From the NCBI GenBank assembly GCA_017428055.1, contig JAFRRN010000078.1, forward strand, positions 1 to 64,000: a stretch of DNA of 64,000 nucleotides. The letters are read 5' to 3'. The notes beneath the pieces are model-generated. The model was not told the origin of the DNA. It was given only the letters and a program-made list of their open reading frames with translations, and searched no databases. This stretch comes from Prevotella sp. (GTDB lineage: Bacteria > Bacteroidota > Bacteroidia > Bacteroidales > Bacteroidaceae). This document shows positions 35,399 to 45,007 of this stretch, piece after piece; within the stretch, counting starts at the first letter, position 1, and every line of letters begins with the position of its first letter. A program made the position numbers and the translations under genes.

Positions 35399-35425
35399 AG
35401 TTTGTTTATTATAGATAATGTGTGA

Positions 35426-35433
35426 CAAAGATA
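35426..35433 (-). promoter_or_regulatory. -7 element of the aldose-epimerase gene
   Basis: TATCTTTG on the minus strand, 28 nt before the start at 35398. It supports the shorter start. Confidence 0.5.
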
Positions 35434-35477
35434 CAACATTTTCCATAAAAAACACCCTTTACAACGAAAAAACAAGT

Positions 35478-35485
35478 TATCTTTG
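35478..35485 (+). promoter_or_regulatory. -7 element immediately before the MBL gene
   Basis: TATCTTTG ends 4 nt before the ATG at 35490, so the transcript would be leaderless if this is the promoter and the start is right. The -33 is weak. Confidence 0.4.
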
Positions 35486-35489
35486 CATC

Positions 35490-36311
35490 ATGAAAACGCA
35501 AATCACCATCCTCGGCACAGGCAACGCCTTTGTGACACGTTGCTACAACACGTGCTTTTTCCTTCACAACGATGAGACAGCCCTCCTCGTCGACGCCGGC
35601 GGCGGCAACGGCATCTTGCGGCAGTTGGAAGATGCGCACATCCCCATTTCCCTCATCCATGACATCTTTGTCACCCATGCCCACACCGACCATATCATAG
35701 GTGTGCTGTGGGTCATCCGCCTCTTTCTGCAACAAAAGGCGAAAGGGAAATGCGACGGGGTAATCCACATCTATAGCCACGAGAAGGTGTTGCGCGTCCT
35801 CCAAGGCATGATGACCGACCTCCTTCCCAAGAAACTGTCCGCGCAAATAGGCACCACCGTCCTCTTCCACGAACTCCGCGACCGCGACGTATTCGATGTG
35901 GGAAACATCCATTTCCAATGCTTCGACATCCTCAGCACCAAGGAAAAGCAATTCGGGTTCACCGCATGGCTCCCCGACGGGCAACGCCTCGTCTGCTTGG
36001 GCGACGAGCCTTACAACGAGCATAACCGTGAATTGGTAGAGGGAGCGGACTGGCTGATGAGCGAGGCTTTCTGCAAATATGCTGACCGTGACATCTTCAA
36101 ACCATACGAAAAACACCACTCCACCGCCCGTGATGCCGCCTTGTTGGCCCAACAATTAGGTACCAAGAACCTCATTCTCTACCACACGGAGGACAAAACC
36201 CTCGCCACCCGCAAGCAATCCTACACCGCCGAGGCAAGGGAAGTATTCGATGGAAACGTCTATGTTCCCGATGACTTGGAGACCCTCTCTCTATCGAAAG
36301 AAGTAACTTAA
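35490..36311 (+). CDS. Metallo-beta-lactamase-fold hydrolase (RNase Z-like)
   Basis: 273 aa starting at MKTQITILGTGNAFVTRCYN, the classic opening strand of RNase Z/ElaC-like proteins. Metal site THAHTDH (HxHxDH) is near residue 70. DEPYNE and later HHSTARDAALLAQQ and LYHTED supply further metal/active-site residues. It could be a tRNA 3' processing enzyme or another phosphodiesterase; the gene is close to a tRNA cluster, but that may be chance. Its stop overlaps the convergent gene's stop (36308-36311). Confidence 0.88.
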   Translation: MKTQITILGTGNAFVTRCYNTCFFLHNDETALLVDAGGGNGILRQLEDAHIPISLIHDIFVTHAHTDHIIGVLWVIRLFLQQKAKGKCDGVIHIYSHEKVLRVLQGMMTDLLPKKLSAQIGTTVLFHELRDRDVFDVGNIHFQCFDILSTKEKQFGFTAWLPDGQRLVCLGDEPYNEHNRELVEGADWLMSEAFCKYADRDIFKPYEKHHSTARDAALLAQQLGTKNLILYHTEDKTLATRKQSYTAEAREVFDGNVYVPDDLETLSLSKEVT

Positions 36312-36886
36312 AGAGGCGGCATCCAAGGAAGGGGAATGCCATTCCTTATCATCTCTTGTTTAATTTTGAAAATTCGGCTGTATTCCTTGGCATCCACTTT
36401 TTTACGCTGATGACAATAGTTACAAGGTGTTGCAGTTATCAGGTCTATATCCATCAGATTTCCGCCGCCTATAAAGCCTGTACCGAAACACATGGGACAA
36501 TCGTAATACTGTTTTTCCACATACGGCCATTTGCTCTCATCCATCGATTTTAATTTTCGAGCAGTATTTTCATCCACTTTACAGAGACCACTACACCCAA
36601 AGCATCTTATGTGTAAATCACGTGGATCGAAGCCTTCACCATCGCAAATGGGACAATTTACTTTGCGTAACTGTTGTGAATCATAATATACACTACTATT
36701 TGAATTCAATTCTGTTTCCTTTTCGTTTGTATTAAACGTTGTGGATTGTTCTGTTTCTTTTTCTGTAGTGCTATAATTCGGAATTGGACCAACTTCTCCT
36801 CCTTGCTTTTTATTCACAAGCATACCCAATAGGAATGCTATTATTACTACGCAAATTACCAATAGAATTGAATTATTAACTTTCAT
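36308..36886 (-). CDS. Membrane-anchored zinc-knuckle protein
   Basis: 192 aa. One N-terminal membrane helix (ILLVICVVIIAFLLGML), a Thr/Glu/Asn-rich linker (residues 30-75), then four Cys pairs in a DnaJ-like arrangement: CPICDGEGF, CFGCSGLC, CPMCFGTGF and CNYCHQ. The spacing suggests two zinc sites of the DnaJ central-domain type, without a J domain. A chaperone-like or thiol role at the membrane is possible. Last gene at the left end of the signalling island. Confidence 0.7.
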   Translation of the reverse strand: MKVNNSILLVICVVIIAFLLGMLVNKKQGGEVGPIPNYSTTEKETEQSTTFNTNEKETELNSNSSVYYDSQQLRKVNCPICDGEGFDPRDLHIRCFGCSGLCKVDENTARKLKSMDESKWPYVEKQYYDCPMCFGTGFIGGGNLMDIDLITATPCNYCHQRKKVDAKEYSRIFKIKQEMIRNGIPLPWMPPL

Positions 36887-37003
36887 ATCTTCTTTCCTTT
36901 GTTATGATGAATGTGTAATGTAATTATTCGAAATCAAATGTGCTTGTGCCATATTTATTAACAATGCCAAAATAATACCAACTACTATGATTTATTTTAC
37001 AAG

Positions 37004-38119
37004 TCATTTTACAATCTGTAATTCTTGTAGTCGTTTTGTGGCAGACGCATAACCTTGTTGGCTACTCTTTCGATAGTATCTGGTTGCTTCTTTAATTGAC
37101 TTTTGTACAGCGTCTCCGTGTTCATACATCCATCCAAGGAAATACATTGCTTGTGGATCGAATTGATCAGCTGCTTGCCTGAAGAGACCAAATGCTTTAT
37201 CTTTGTCCTTTCCTGTTGATAGATTTCCATAATAATATATCTGAGCAAGGCGATTCATTGCACTAGCATTATCTCCTTTCACAGCACATTCATACCACTT
37301 TGCTGCATCAATATAGTTTTTCTCCCTTCCCTCGCCAAATTCAGCCATTCTCCCTAAAAAGTATTGAGCTGAAGCATGATTCTGTTTAGCGGCCTTAAAA
37401 AACCAATCGATGGCTGTCTTGTAGTCCTTTTTAGCATAGAACTTGTAACCAAGAATGTATTGGCCTTCTGCCACTCCCTTGCTTGCAAGGACGCTATCAG
37501 TTTTTTCTAATTCTTTATTCCAATTGGTATAAATATCTCCACCGTAACTCATAAAAAAACTTCTTTTTCTATTTTCACCTATATTTTGATAAAGACAACT
37601 TACCCCAAGACTTGTGTATCCTCCGTCATACTCATAGATGAAAGGTACAACTTGTTCATTCTTTTTATTAATAGCACCCCATTTTCCATTTTTTTTGACC
37701 AACGACACAACGTCTTCTCTAAAACCGTATTTTAATTCGGGATCATATTCAAAAGGAATAATAACCTTCCCATGTCTATCGATAAAACCCAACTTACCAT
37801 TTTTTACTACTCCACCAAGACCACCTCTAAAAGAATATGCTTTCTCATATTCTAAAGGGATTACTTCCTTACCGAGCCAATCTATATAACCATATCGACC
37901 GTCTATGCTTACAGTAGCACGGTTTGAATTAATTGACACATCAGAATGGAAAGAACCTGCCGTATTATAAACAAATGGGGTAATGAAGTTCCCTTGCGCA
38001 TCAATGAATGCATACTTTCCATCTTTTTTCACAAAAGAAGGATCTCCATATTTAAATTTATCCATCTCATCATAGATACATGGAAGCACTTCTTTTCCAT
38101 TAGGTTTAATGCATCCCCA
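37004..38119 (-). pseudogene. WG/Sel1-repeat protein, 3' part after an in-frame stop
   Basis: Continues in the same frame as 38120-38725 once the TAA at 38120-38122 is read through (the first possible Met restart is at 38089). It has several WG-type repeats (KKDGKYAFIDAQGNFI, VKNGKLGFIDRHGKVI, KKNGKWGAINKKNEQV) and then Sel1/TPR helices (AIDWFFKAAKQNHASAQYFLGR, AAKWYECAVKGDNASAMNRLAQ). Interrupting codon context is K-D-G-stop-W-G, where every intact repeat has K, so a single AAA to TAA change is the simplest reading. If translation restarts at 38089 a product without signal peptide would result. Confidence 0.75.
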
Positions 38120-38725
38120 TTATCCATCCTTTCTCACCCTAATCAGTGAATCAGTATCCATAACAACACCTTGCTCTTCTGCCCAGCTTAAACCATCATA
38201 AATTAATGGAATGACCAGTTCCCCTTTTTCATCAATATAACCATTTTTCGTCTCCCCCTTATCATTCCTTTTAGCTACTTTCCTTAATATCTGATGTTCA
38301 ACCCAAACAAATTTTTTTTCATGTTCGTGATTGTTCAGACCAAGATTATCATACATGAGGGGAACTACAACATTGCCTTCTTTGTCAATTAGACCGTATT
38401 TATCTCCATAAGGGCGTTCTATTCTTACCACAGCCAACCCATTGCTACCATATTTGTATATTTCAGAATACGTCTCACCTTGTTTCAATTTAGCTACGTC
38501 CTCGTATAAGATTTCATGTTTTTTGTGTACTTTCTTATTCCAATTATTATTGTTCGATGGTACATTTCTCTTTACTGATTTTTTATCTACTGTGTTTACT
38601 ACCGGTTTTTCATTTTCGATGTCTTTGACTTTCTGTGCTTTTGCATCCATCATGGGGAATTGTAATCCCATCATTGTCAGCAATCCACAAAAAAGAATTT
38701 GCCTACATAGTTTTCTTTTCATCAT
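38120..38725 (-). pseudogene. WG-repeat protein, 5' part ending in premature TAA
   Basis: 201 aa as read. A signal peptide (ILFCGLLTMMGLQFPMMDAKA) is followed by a Lys/Asn-rich stretch and three WG-like repeats (YGDKYGLIDKEGNVVVPLMYD, then NGYIDEKGELVIPLIYD). It stops at RVRKDG-TAA in the middle of a canonical repeat, and the repeat continues in frame as WGCIKPNGKEVLPCIYDE. The full-length gene (37004-38725) would code for about 573 aa, like its neighbour at 38782. Secreted or periplasmic. Could also be a sequencing error or a recent null allele. Confidence 0.78.
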
Positions 38726-38781
38726 TTTTCCTTTTTTGAGTAATTTATAATGTTATTAATACTTTCGGAATGGTTCGTCAT

Positions 38782-40284
38782 TTATTGATTTCTTCTTTCT
38801 ATTTTCTCTATGCACTTTTTTATCATACCGTCACAATCTGATTTCCCACCAGCCTCCTTTGATTTTTGGAAATAATCCATCGCCATTTTATAGTCAACAG
38901 TTACTCCTTGCCCATTATAATATTGAAGACCAAGGTTGAAATATGCAGTGGCAAGATAGTCTTTTTTGTTCGATTTAGTCTGTTGATCAATCAACTTAAA
39001 GTAACAATCTCGTGATTGTTGATAGTCTTCCATCTTGGCATAATTGAAAGCTAAAAGGAAATAGCTATGAGGATGATATTCAGCTGCCATTTTCCAATAA
39101 CCAATCGCAATGTTGATGTCTTTCACCGCTCCCCCTTTTCCTTCTTGATAACATTCACCTAACTCACATGCGTAAACAGCTTCATATTTATCAATCTTCC
39201 ATTCTCCATCATTCATTTGTTTTTGCCTTTTTTCGTATTCTTTCAATGCGACAAAATACCTTTCATTGTTATTGTCCCTATACTCTGAAATACACTCTTT
39301 CAACTCATTCCATTCCAAACATTCTGGACGGAACTGATAATTTCCCACTAACGATCCAGCCTTATCTATCAAAGCATATTCATGATGATGGGATTTATCT
39401 GAAACCCAGGCAACACCGTTTTCAAAATAACCCACTTTCTCATAAACACAAGGTATCACAATTTCCCCAGACTTGTCGGCAAATCCCCATCCACTCGTGC
39501 TATCTTTCATGACTGGACACATGCCTTCTTGGAAATGTTGTACTAAATGAAATGATTTATCACCAATCCTGTTTCCTTTCTTGTCAACAAAAAAGATAGC
39601 TGGTGAATCATCATAAATATCACCCTCTGACACAGCAGCGACACCTTCGCTAAAAATTGTTGCAAAAGAATAATTAAACGGCAATACTGTACGTCCATTT
39701 TTATCAATATAACCCACACTGTAATAATAATATTCACCATTGGCATCAGTGAAAAACTTTGCAACAGCTGCCATCCCCTCGTGAAACCTATTCATGTGAC
39801 TAAAAAAAGAAATAGGGAGACTATATTGATGTACATATTGACATGCAATAACCAAATCACCCCTTTCATTAACAAAGCCTATCTTGGGGTAATCAAAGGG
39901 AAAATTTGAAGACTCGTCTTTCCAATCACTCTTTTTTGTTACTGGCATCAATCCTTCATTCCAATCACCTTCAGATTCATATTGTGCCATTTTTTGCGCA
40001 AAAGACAGTTCTTTGGCTTTCACGCTCGTATTTGATCCCATGGCATTGTTACATTTCTTTATCCAATAATTTAAATCATTACTATTTGGCGTGTCGGGGC
40101 AAGATTTAGCCGCATTAAACACCTGTTTCGCTCGTTTGAAATCTTTCCTACTAAAAGTATTTATCGCTTCTTTTCGCGTATCGCTATAACATGTTTGTCC
40201 AAATGATTCTTTGGGACTAATTAACCCCATTGCCACAAAAAATAACACTTGAAACATTTTGATTTTTAACTGTATCGTTTTCAT
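38782..40284 (-). CDS. Secreted WG-repeat and Sel1-repeat protein
   Basis: 500 aa. A signal peptide (VLFFVAMGLISPKESFG) precedes a helical segment (residues 30-110), then about five WG repeats (FDYPKIGFVNERGDLVIACQY, YYYSVGYIDKNGRTVLPFNY, ADKSGEIVIPCVYEKVGY) and C-terminal Sel1/TPR repeats (AIGYWKMAAEYHPHSYFLLA, AYFNLGLQYYNGQG). It is paralogous to the interrupted gene to its left and starts 13 nt after the kinase gene stop. The repeats suit protein binding; a sensor or scaffold for the adjacent kinase is inferred. Confidence 0.85.
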   Translation of the reverse strand: MKTIQLKIKMFQVLFFVAMGLISPKESFGQTCYSDTRKEAINTFSRKDFKRAKQVFNAAKSCPDTPNSNDLNYWIKKCNNAMGSNTSVKAKELSFAQKMAQYESEGDWNEGLMPVTKKSDWKDESSNFPFDYPKIGFVNERGDLVIACQYVHQYSLPISFFSHMNRFHEGMAAVAKFFTDANGEYYYYSVGYIDKNGRTVLPFNYSFATIFSEGVAAVSEGDIYDDSPAIFFVDKKGNRIGDKSFHLVQHFQEGMCPVMKDSTSGWGFADKSGEIVIPCVYEKVGYFENGVAWVSDKSHHHEYALIDKAGSLVGNYQFRPECLEWNELKECISEYRDNNNERYFVALKEYEKRQKQMNDGEWKIDKYEAVYACELGECYQEGKGGAVKDINIAIGYWKMAAEYHPHSYFLLAFNYAKMEDYQQSRDCYFKLIDQQTKSNKKDYLATAYFNLGLQYYNGQGVTVDYKMAMDYFQKSKEAGGKSDCDGMIKKCIEKIERRNQ

Positions 40285-40297
40285 ATATCTTAATTTT

Positions 40298-42523
40298 TTA
40301 TTTCTTATTATTTCTTGAATTATCTTTAATATATCTTTTTGCTCTGGCTCTAATTATATTCAAATTCTTTTCACATGCATCCTGAGCTGATTTGGGAAGC
40401 AATCCGTTCTTTGAAGCTATCAAATTGGAGATATATTCCTCATTAATTCTACCATATAGAACACTATCATAATCAAAAGCACTATGAGATGAGAGTTGTT
40501 TCACTTTATCATTCAATTCACAGGCCACCAGTATAGAATCTAAATAATCGGCATATTTATTGTTTTCATTATACTCATCCTTATTTAATTTGAGTATAGA
40601 AAGAATCCTTTTTTGATAGTTTCCAACGAGTATAGACATTTCGTTTTCGTTGACTTTTTTGAAAATACTTCCGTCCTTGTTATACCAAATACCAATATAA
40701 GGTCTATTGTTATTGAACAATCCCTCGTAATAGCTTCCATCCTTTGACGTAAACTTACCTTCCTTGAGTTTGTCGTTCTCAAAAGACCCTTTGTAAATTT
40801 CGCCATTTCTCCATGTCAGAGTACCGTTTGTTCTTTTACCATTAATGAATATTCCCTCAAATTTCTCTCTTTCCTCTGGGTCGTCCACTGGATATGTTGC
40901 CGTACCCCTTCCATTTGGAACACCTCCTAATGCCTGACCTGAATAAGAAAACATCTTATTACCATTTACGTCTCGTATATCAACGTTACTTATATTTAAT
41001 ATAAGGTGAATTGAATCTTCCTGTATATCAGGTATAGTATCAACAGCAATGGGAAGCGGATTAATAATAGTATATATTTTTTTAGCTCCAAATACAAGCA
41101 ATAAACATCCAAGGCCTATTCCAACTAAATAAAGCACTTTTTTCCACGGAAAAGGTTTCTTGTAATGGGTATCTACAAGGTACTGGGTATTGTTAGCTGC
41201 AAAAGTAACCCAACGCAAGTTCGAGCCACATCGAAACTCGTCAACAATCACTCTTTTGGTCTTCTTCTTGCATAAATCCAAGAACTGCTGCTGTGACATC
41301 GTAATGTCTCCTTTCGCCAAAACGCTCTTATCTTCTTGACGGTGATGATTGTTTTGGTCAAAAAACTCATAGATGTCGTATTTTGGACGTTTTGTCATTC
41401 CTGATGGGGAATTACCCGTTCTTTCATCTGTAGCTGTTGCATTATATTGAATAAAGAAAGGAGTCCTTTTTGACACAGAAATGATTTCGTACAATTTGCC
41501 ACTGTTTTTCAATAAATACCCTATGGGTAATTCTGGTACAAAGATAGATTCTGTTTTTCTTTCTCTTAAACTTTGACCACAGACTTCCTTTATAAAATCA
41601 CTGACATCTTTTGTACGCTTTTCTTTTTCTTTCTGCAAACCATGTAAAATAGCGTTTCTAAAAGAAGAGTTAAGAGACATTGGCAATTTCTTGTCTATTA
41701 ATTCCTCTGTGACATCGTCTGCGTACGGTGGTTCTTCTCCCGTAACAAGATAATACAATGTGGCGGCTAATGCATACACATCCACTTGCGGAGCGAATGT
41801 CGTAATGCCTACGTATTGCTCCATAGGTGAAAAACCACGTGACCCCCCCGGGGAGGTATGGGTAGTCGTTAAATCTCCATTTTTATTAAAATGGCGTGAC
41901 TCTCCAAAATCTATTAGAACAGGGTCAACTTTACCATTGAGATGTTTCCGAAGCATGATATTGTCATGCTTAATATCGCAATGAAGTAGGGGTGTTCTCA
42001 TCGTATGCAATTTGTAAACAGCTTCTGCTATGGGTAGAATGTATGATAAGGCAACTTCTTCATGCAAAGCCCCTTTCTGCCTAACCACATCACGAAGATT
42101 ACCATTTTCAAGGTACTCCATTACATAATATGCAGTATCATTTGAACGAAACACCTCGTTGACTTGCACTATATTTTCATTTTCCTTACAAATTCGATTT
42201 AGTAATTCTGCCTCATGCTCAAACTCGCGCAACCATTCCTTAACATCTCGTTTTGCCTCTTCTGCTTTAGGAAACATCATTCGCGGATTATCTGGCTCAC
42301 GCCAACATTGGCCTTTTACAAAGAATTCCTTGATTGCAAATGGTTGCGAGATATTTCCAATCTTACTGGTAGCAAGGTAGGTTATACCAAACCCACCCTG
42401 CCCCAAGGGTTTCTCTATGGTATATGTAAGTCTCTCGCCTGACGGGAAACCTAAAATGTTCTTGGATGTCGAACGAAGTTGAGTTCCTTTATTAAGAGCA
42501 TATTTAATATCGACATTTGCCAT
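40298..42523 (-). CDS. Ser/Thr protein kinase with transmembrane segment and MORN repeats
   Basis: 741 aa. The Hanks-type kinase domain occupies about residues 30-310, with glycine loop GQGGFGITYLA, Lys in FAIKEFF, catalytic HCDIKHDN and metal-binding DFGESR. SRGFSPMEQY stands where APE occurs. One membrane helix lies near 464-490 (VGIGLGCLLLVFGAKK), then MORN-type repeats (NGKRTNGTLTWRNGEIYKG, residues 525-620) outside the membrane. So a cytoplasmic kinase with a periplasmic MORN sensor is likely. A run of seven C/G lies at 41843-41849 inside the activation segment. It lies between Sel1 and WG genes, 13 nt on each side. Confidence 0.93.
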   Translation of the reverse strand: MANVDIKYALNKGTQLRSTSKNILGFPSGERLTYTIEKPLGQGGFGITYLATSKIGNISQPFAIKEFFVKGQCWREPDNPRMMFPKAEEAKRDVKEWLREFEHEAELLNRICKENENIVQVNEVFRSNDTAYYVMEYLENGNLRDVVRQKGALHEEVALSYILPIAEAVYKLHTMRTPLLHCDIKHDNIMLRKHLNGKVDPVLIDFGESRHFNKNGDLTTTHTSPGGSRGFSPMEQYVGITTFAPQVDVYALAATLYYLVTGEEPPYADDVTEELIDKKLPMSLNSSFRNAILHGLQKEKEKRTKDVSDFIKEVCGQSLRERKTESIFVPELPIGYLLKNSGKLYEIISVSKRTPFFIQYNATATDERTGNSPSGMTKRPKYDIYEFFDQNNHHRQEDKSVLAKGDITMSQQQFLDLCKKKTKRVIVDEFRCGSNLRWVTFAANNTQYLVDTHYKKPFPWKKVLYLVGIGLGCLLLVFGAKKIYTIINPLPIAVDTIPDIQEDSIHLILNISNVDIRDVNGNKMFSYSGQALGGVPNGRGTATYPVDDPEEREKFEGIFINGKRTNGTLTWRNGEIYKGSFENDKLKEGKFTSKDGSYYEGLFNNNRPYIGIWYNKDGSIFKKVNENEMSILVGNYQKRILSILKLNKDEYNENNKYADYLDSILVACELNDKVKQLSSHSAFDYDSVLYGRINEEYISNLIASKNGLLPKSAQDACEKNLNIIRARAKRYIKDNSRNNKK

Positions 42524-42536
42524 AGACCGTTCTTTA

Positions 42537-44090
42537 CTATTTAATTGACTTTAACATCGTGACAAGGCTATTATTCTGCTTGTGCTTCTTCAACTGCTCA
42601 ATACGTTTTTCCGAGTTTGCCAAGTCGGGGATAATACCAATCTTTTTCACATAACACTCTGCCAAGTTCTTTGCCGATTCTACGGTCAGATGTCCTTGTG
42701 CTTCTGCTTGAAGATACAATTTGGCAGCTTTTGACAAATCCATTGTCACACCTTTACCCTCCATATACTTATCTCCAAGTTTGCATTGTGCATAAGCTAC
42801 CCCATGATTAGCGGCATTATCTAATAGTGCCAATGCCCGTTTCTCATCAACATCTACACCTGTGCCTGTTTCAAGCATAGAAGAAAGATAATAGTCTGCG
42901 GCAGGGAAGTTACCAGAAACTTTGTCGAGGGTCTTAATGGCTTTCTTGACATTACGTTTAGCATACTCCTTATTAGCGTAACATACAGCAAGCATGGTCT
43001 TACCAGCAGCATTTTTTGCTTTATCCACCTTCTTGAAATACGAAATGGCAGATTCATAATCCTTATCTACATAGTATTTCTTAAGACCTTGTAAATATTG
43101 GGTATATGTACCATTATGGTCATCATTCAATAGTTGTATTAGTTCTTTTTGATGGCTTGGAGCCGCATCTGCCAACAACTGCGTTGCAAAATAATAGTCT
43201 TGTTTTACACCATTGCCATTTAGGTAGCATAAACCCAGCAACCATTTAGCCTTGAAAATATTTCTATGTGCGGCGGTGCGAAGATAACCTACAGCTTTGC
43301 TATAGTCTTGGTCAATACCATCTCCTTCATAATAAATTCTTCCCAACTGGTAGTATGCCATCGTAAAATCCTTGTCTGCTGCATTCTGAAGTAATTTAAT
43401 GCCTCCTTTCTTATCTTGTACCATTCCTTGACCATTGAACATCAAGTAACCATAGTAATAGGTAGCACCCACCTCACCTTGTTTTACCGCTTGTTTAAAC
43501 CATGTCACAGCCTTGTCAGCCTGTTGATTATTCAAATAGTGTAGGGCTAATTCATATTGACTGGCGACATCTTGTTTGTTAGCCGCCTGTTCCATGAAAT
43601 AAACATACTTTTGATTATCCTTCTTTGTTCCAATTCCTTCCTTATAGCACTCTTTCAGCAAAAGGCTGCTAAAAAGGTTTCCCGTATTCTTGACAATTGC
43701 CTCGTGTTGGGGAATTATTGTTTTGCTTCCTTTCTTTAAAGCCGACTTATAAAGATTGACTGCCATCGTAGAATCTTTCTTGGCGCCTCGTCCTAACTGA
43801 TAGCACATGGCCATATTACCAATAGCATCCACATTGTCCTGTTTAGCTGACAATGCCCAATATTGGAGGGCTTTCTTATAATCCTGACGAAGTGAACCTT
43901 TGCCTGTGTAATACCATACACCGACAGTATTCTGTGCTTTAGCATCCCCTTTGTCAGCCCTGTCTATCATCAAGGCTATGCTATCAACTTTTTCAACCTT
44001 TTCTTTATTTTGCTTTTTCTTATCAGGAACAGCATTCACCATTGCCACAGAGAAAGTGGCTAATATAATCATTACAATAACCTTTTTCAT
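42537..44090 (-). CDS. Secreted Sel1-repeat protein
   Basis: 517 aa with a signal peptide (IILATFSVAMVNA), then about a dozen Sel1-like repeats (AQNTVGVWYYTGKGSLRQDYKKAL, GATYYYGYLMFNGQGMVQDKKGG, AYYQLGRIYYEGDGIDQDYSKAV, ending AQCKLGDKYMEGKGVTMDLSKAA). No catalytic domain. In periplasm such proteins bind other proteins or peptidoglycan-linked factors. It is in the operon between PP2C and the kinase, 11 and 13 nt apart, so a role as ligand or scaffold for the kinase's outer part is inferred. Confidence 0.88.
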   Translation of the reverse strand: MKKVIVMIILATFSVAMVNAVPDKKKQNKEKVEKVDSIALMIDRADKGDAKAQNTVGVWYYTGKGSLRQDYKKALQYWALSAKQDNVDAIGNMAMCYQLGRGAKKDSTMAVNLYKSALKKGSKTIIPQHEAIVKNTGNLFSSLLLKECYKEGIGTKKDNQKYVYFMEQAANKQDVASQYELALHYLNNQQADKAVTWFKQAVKQGEVGATYYYGYLMFNGQGMVQDKKGGIKLLQNAADKDFTMAYYQLGRIYYEGDGIDQDYSKAVGYLRTAAHRNIFKAKWLLGLCYLNGNGVKQDYYFATQLLADAAPSHQKELIQLLNDDHNGTYTQYLQGLKKYYVDKDYESAISYFKKVDKAKNAAGKTMLAVCYANKEYAKRNVKKAIKTLDKVSGNFPAADYYLSSMLETGTGVDVDEKRALALLDNAANHGVAYAQCKLGDKYMEGKGVTMDLSKAAKLYLQAEAQGHLTVESAKNLAECYVKKIGIIPDLANSEKRIEQLKKHKQNNSLVTMLKSIK

Positions 44091-44101
44091 AATTGTTTTT
44101 T

Positions 44102-45007
44102 TTAGTTAAATAATTGTTTAATCCATTTTTGCAAACGAGTTTCTTTTTGTCTTTGTGTGGACTCGATTTCCTCTAATGTACTATCAGAGTGTGAGAACTT
44201 CTTGGTTTCACCAGTTGTCTCAATTGATTTATCATCAAGATTGTCTGATTCCACCTTTATAATCGGAATAAGTATAGCGGTATTGTTATCATCGCCGTCC
44301 TCGCATATTTGGGCAAGTTTTTTTACCTTTTTCTTATTACTTATGTCCGTGTTCAATATAATATTCGTCAATTCGTCATCATCGACCTGATTGTACACGC
44401 CATCAGTACAAAGCAAGATATAGTCACCATTTCTAACATCTTTCGTTTTCAAGACCGTTGCCATGCAACGACTTTGGTCGGAATCGACAGACTCCATGTA
44501 GCGAGTTATCACATGCTTTTGTGGGTTGTCAATGGCTTCATCTGGCGTTATCATCCCGTTATGCACCATCGAGTTTACTAGCGAGTGATCTTCCGAACGA
44601 TATATAATACCCTTCCCTTTACGGAAATGATATATACGGCTATCCCCAATGTGAGCCAACGTGCATCCGCCATCATGAAAACATGCAAAAGTCAATGTTG
44701 TCGCCATTTCCCCATTGTACCTTTTAGCCATTCTGTCTAAAGCATTATATGCTGCATCCAGCACCTTGGAAAATTGGTCATTAGGGAAGTAGGTTTCAAC
44801 TCTCATCCCATCTATTGTTCTCGCGATAGCCCGACAAACAGTTCGACTGGCAATTTCACCATCCTCACTGCCACCGACCCCATCGCAAACCACAAAATAA
44901 CGTTGTGAGGCAGACGGCTTGTCGTTATCAGGATAGCGTGAGTCTTCTTGATGGTCACGCAAACCTTGTTGGAGAAACGAGTAGGATTGTCCAAGTGTTA
45001 TTTTCAT
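44102..45007 (-). CDS. PP2C-family Ser/Thr phosphatase
   Basis: 301 aa. Metal-binding motifs are RDHQEDSR (Asp22) and VVCDGVGGSEDGE (Asp42), then HIGDSRIY, LLCTDGVYNQVDDDE and DDNNTAIL, the set expected for PP2C. The C-terminus beyond residue 255 is Ser/Thr/Glu-rich and then basic (RLQKWIKQLF). Cytoplasmic; it probably dephosphorylates the targets of the adjacent kinase. The FHA gene upstream overlaps its start by 4 nt (ATGA). Confidence 0.94.
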   Translation of the reverse strand: MKITLGQSYSFLQQGLRDHQEDSRYPDNDKPSASQRYFVVCDGVGGSEDGEIASRTVCRAIARTIDGMRVETYFPNDQFSKVLDAAYNALDRMAKRYNGEMATTLTFACFHDGGCTLAHIGDSRIYHFRKGKGIIYRSEDHSLVNSMVHNGMITPDEAIDNPQKHVITRYMESVDSDQSRCMATVLKTKDVRNGDYILLCTDGVYNQVDDDELTNIILNTDISNKKKVKKLAQICEDGDDNNTAILIPIIKVESDNLDDKSIETTGETKKFSHSDSTLEEIESTQRQKETRLQKWIKQLFN

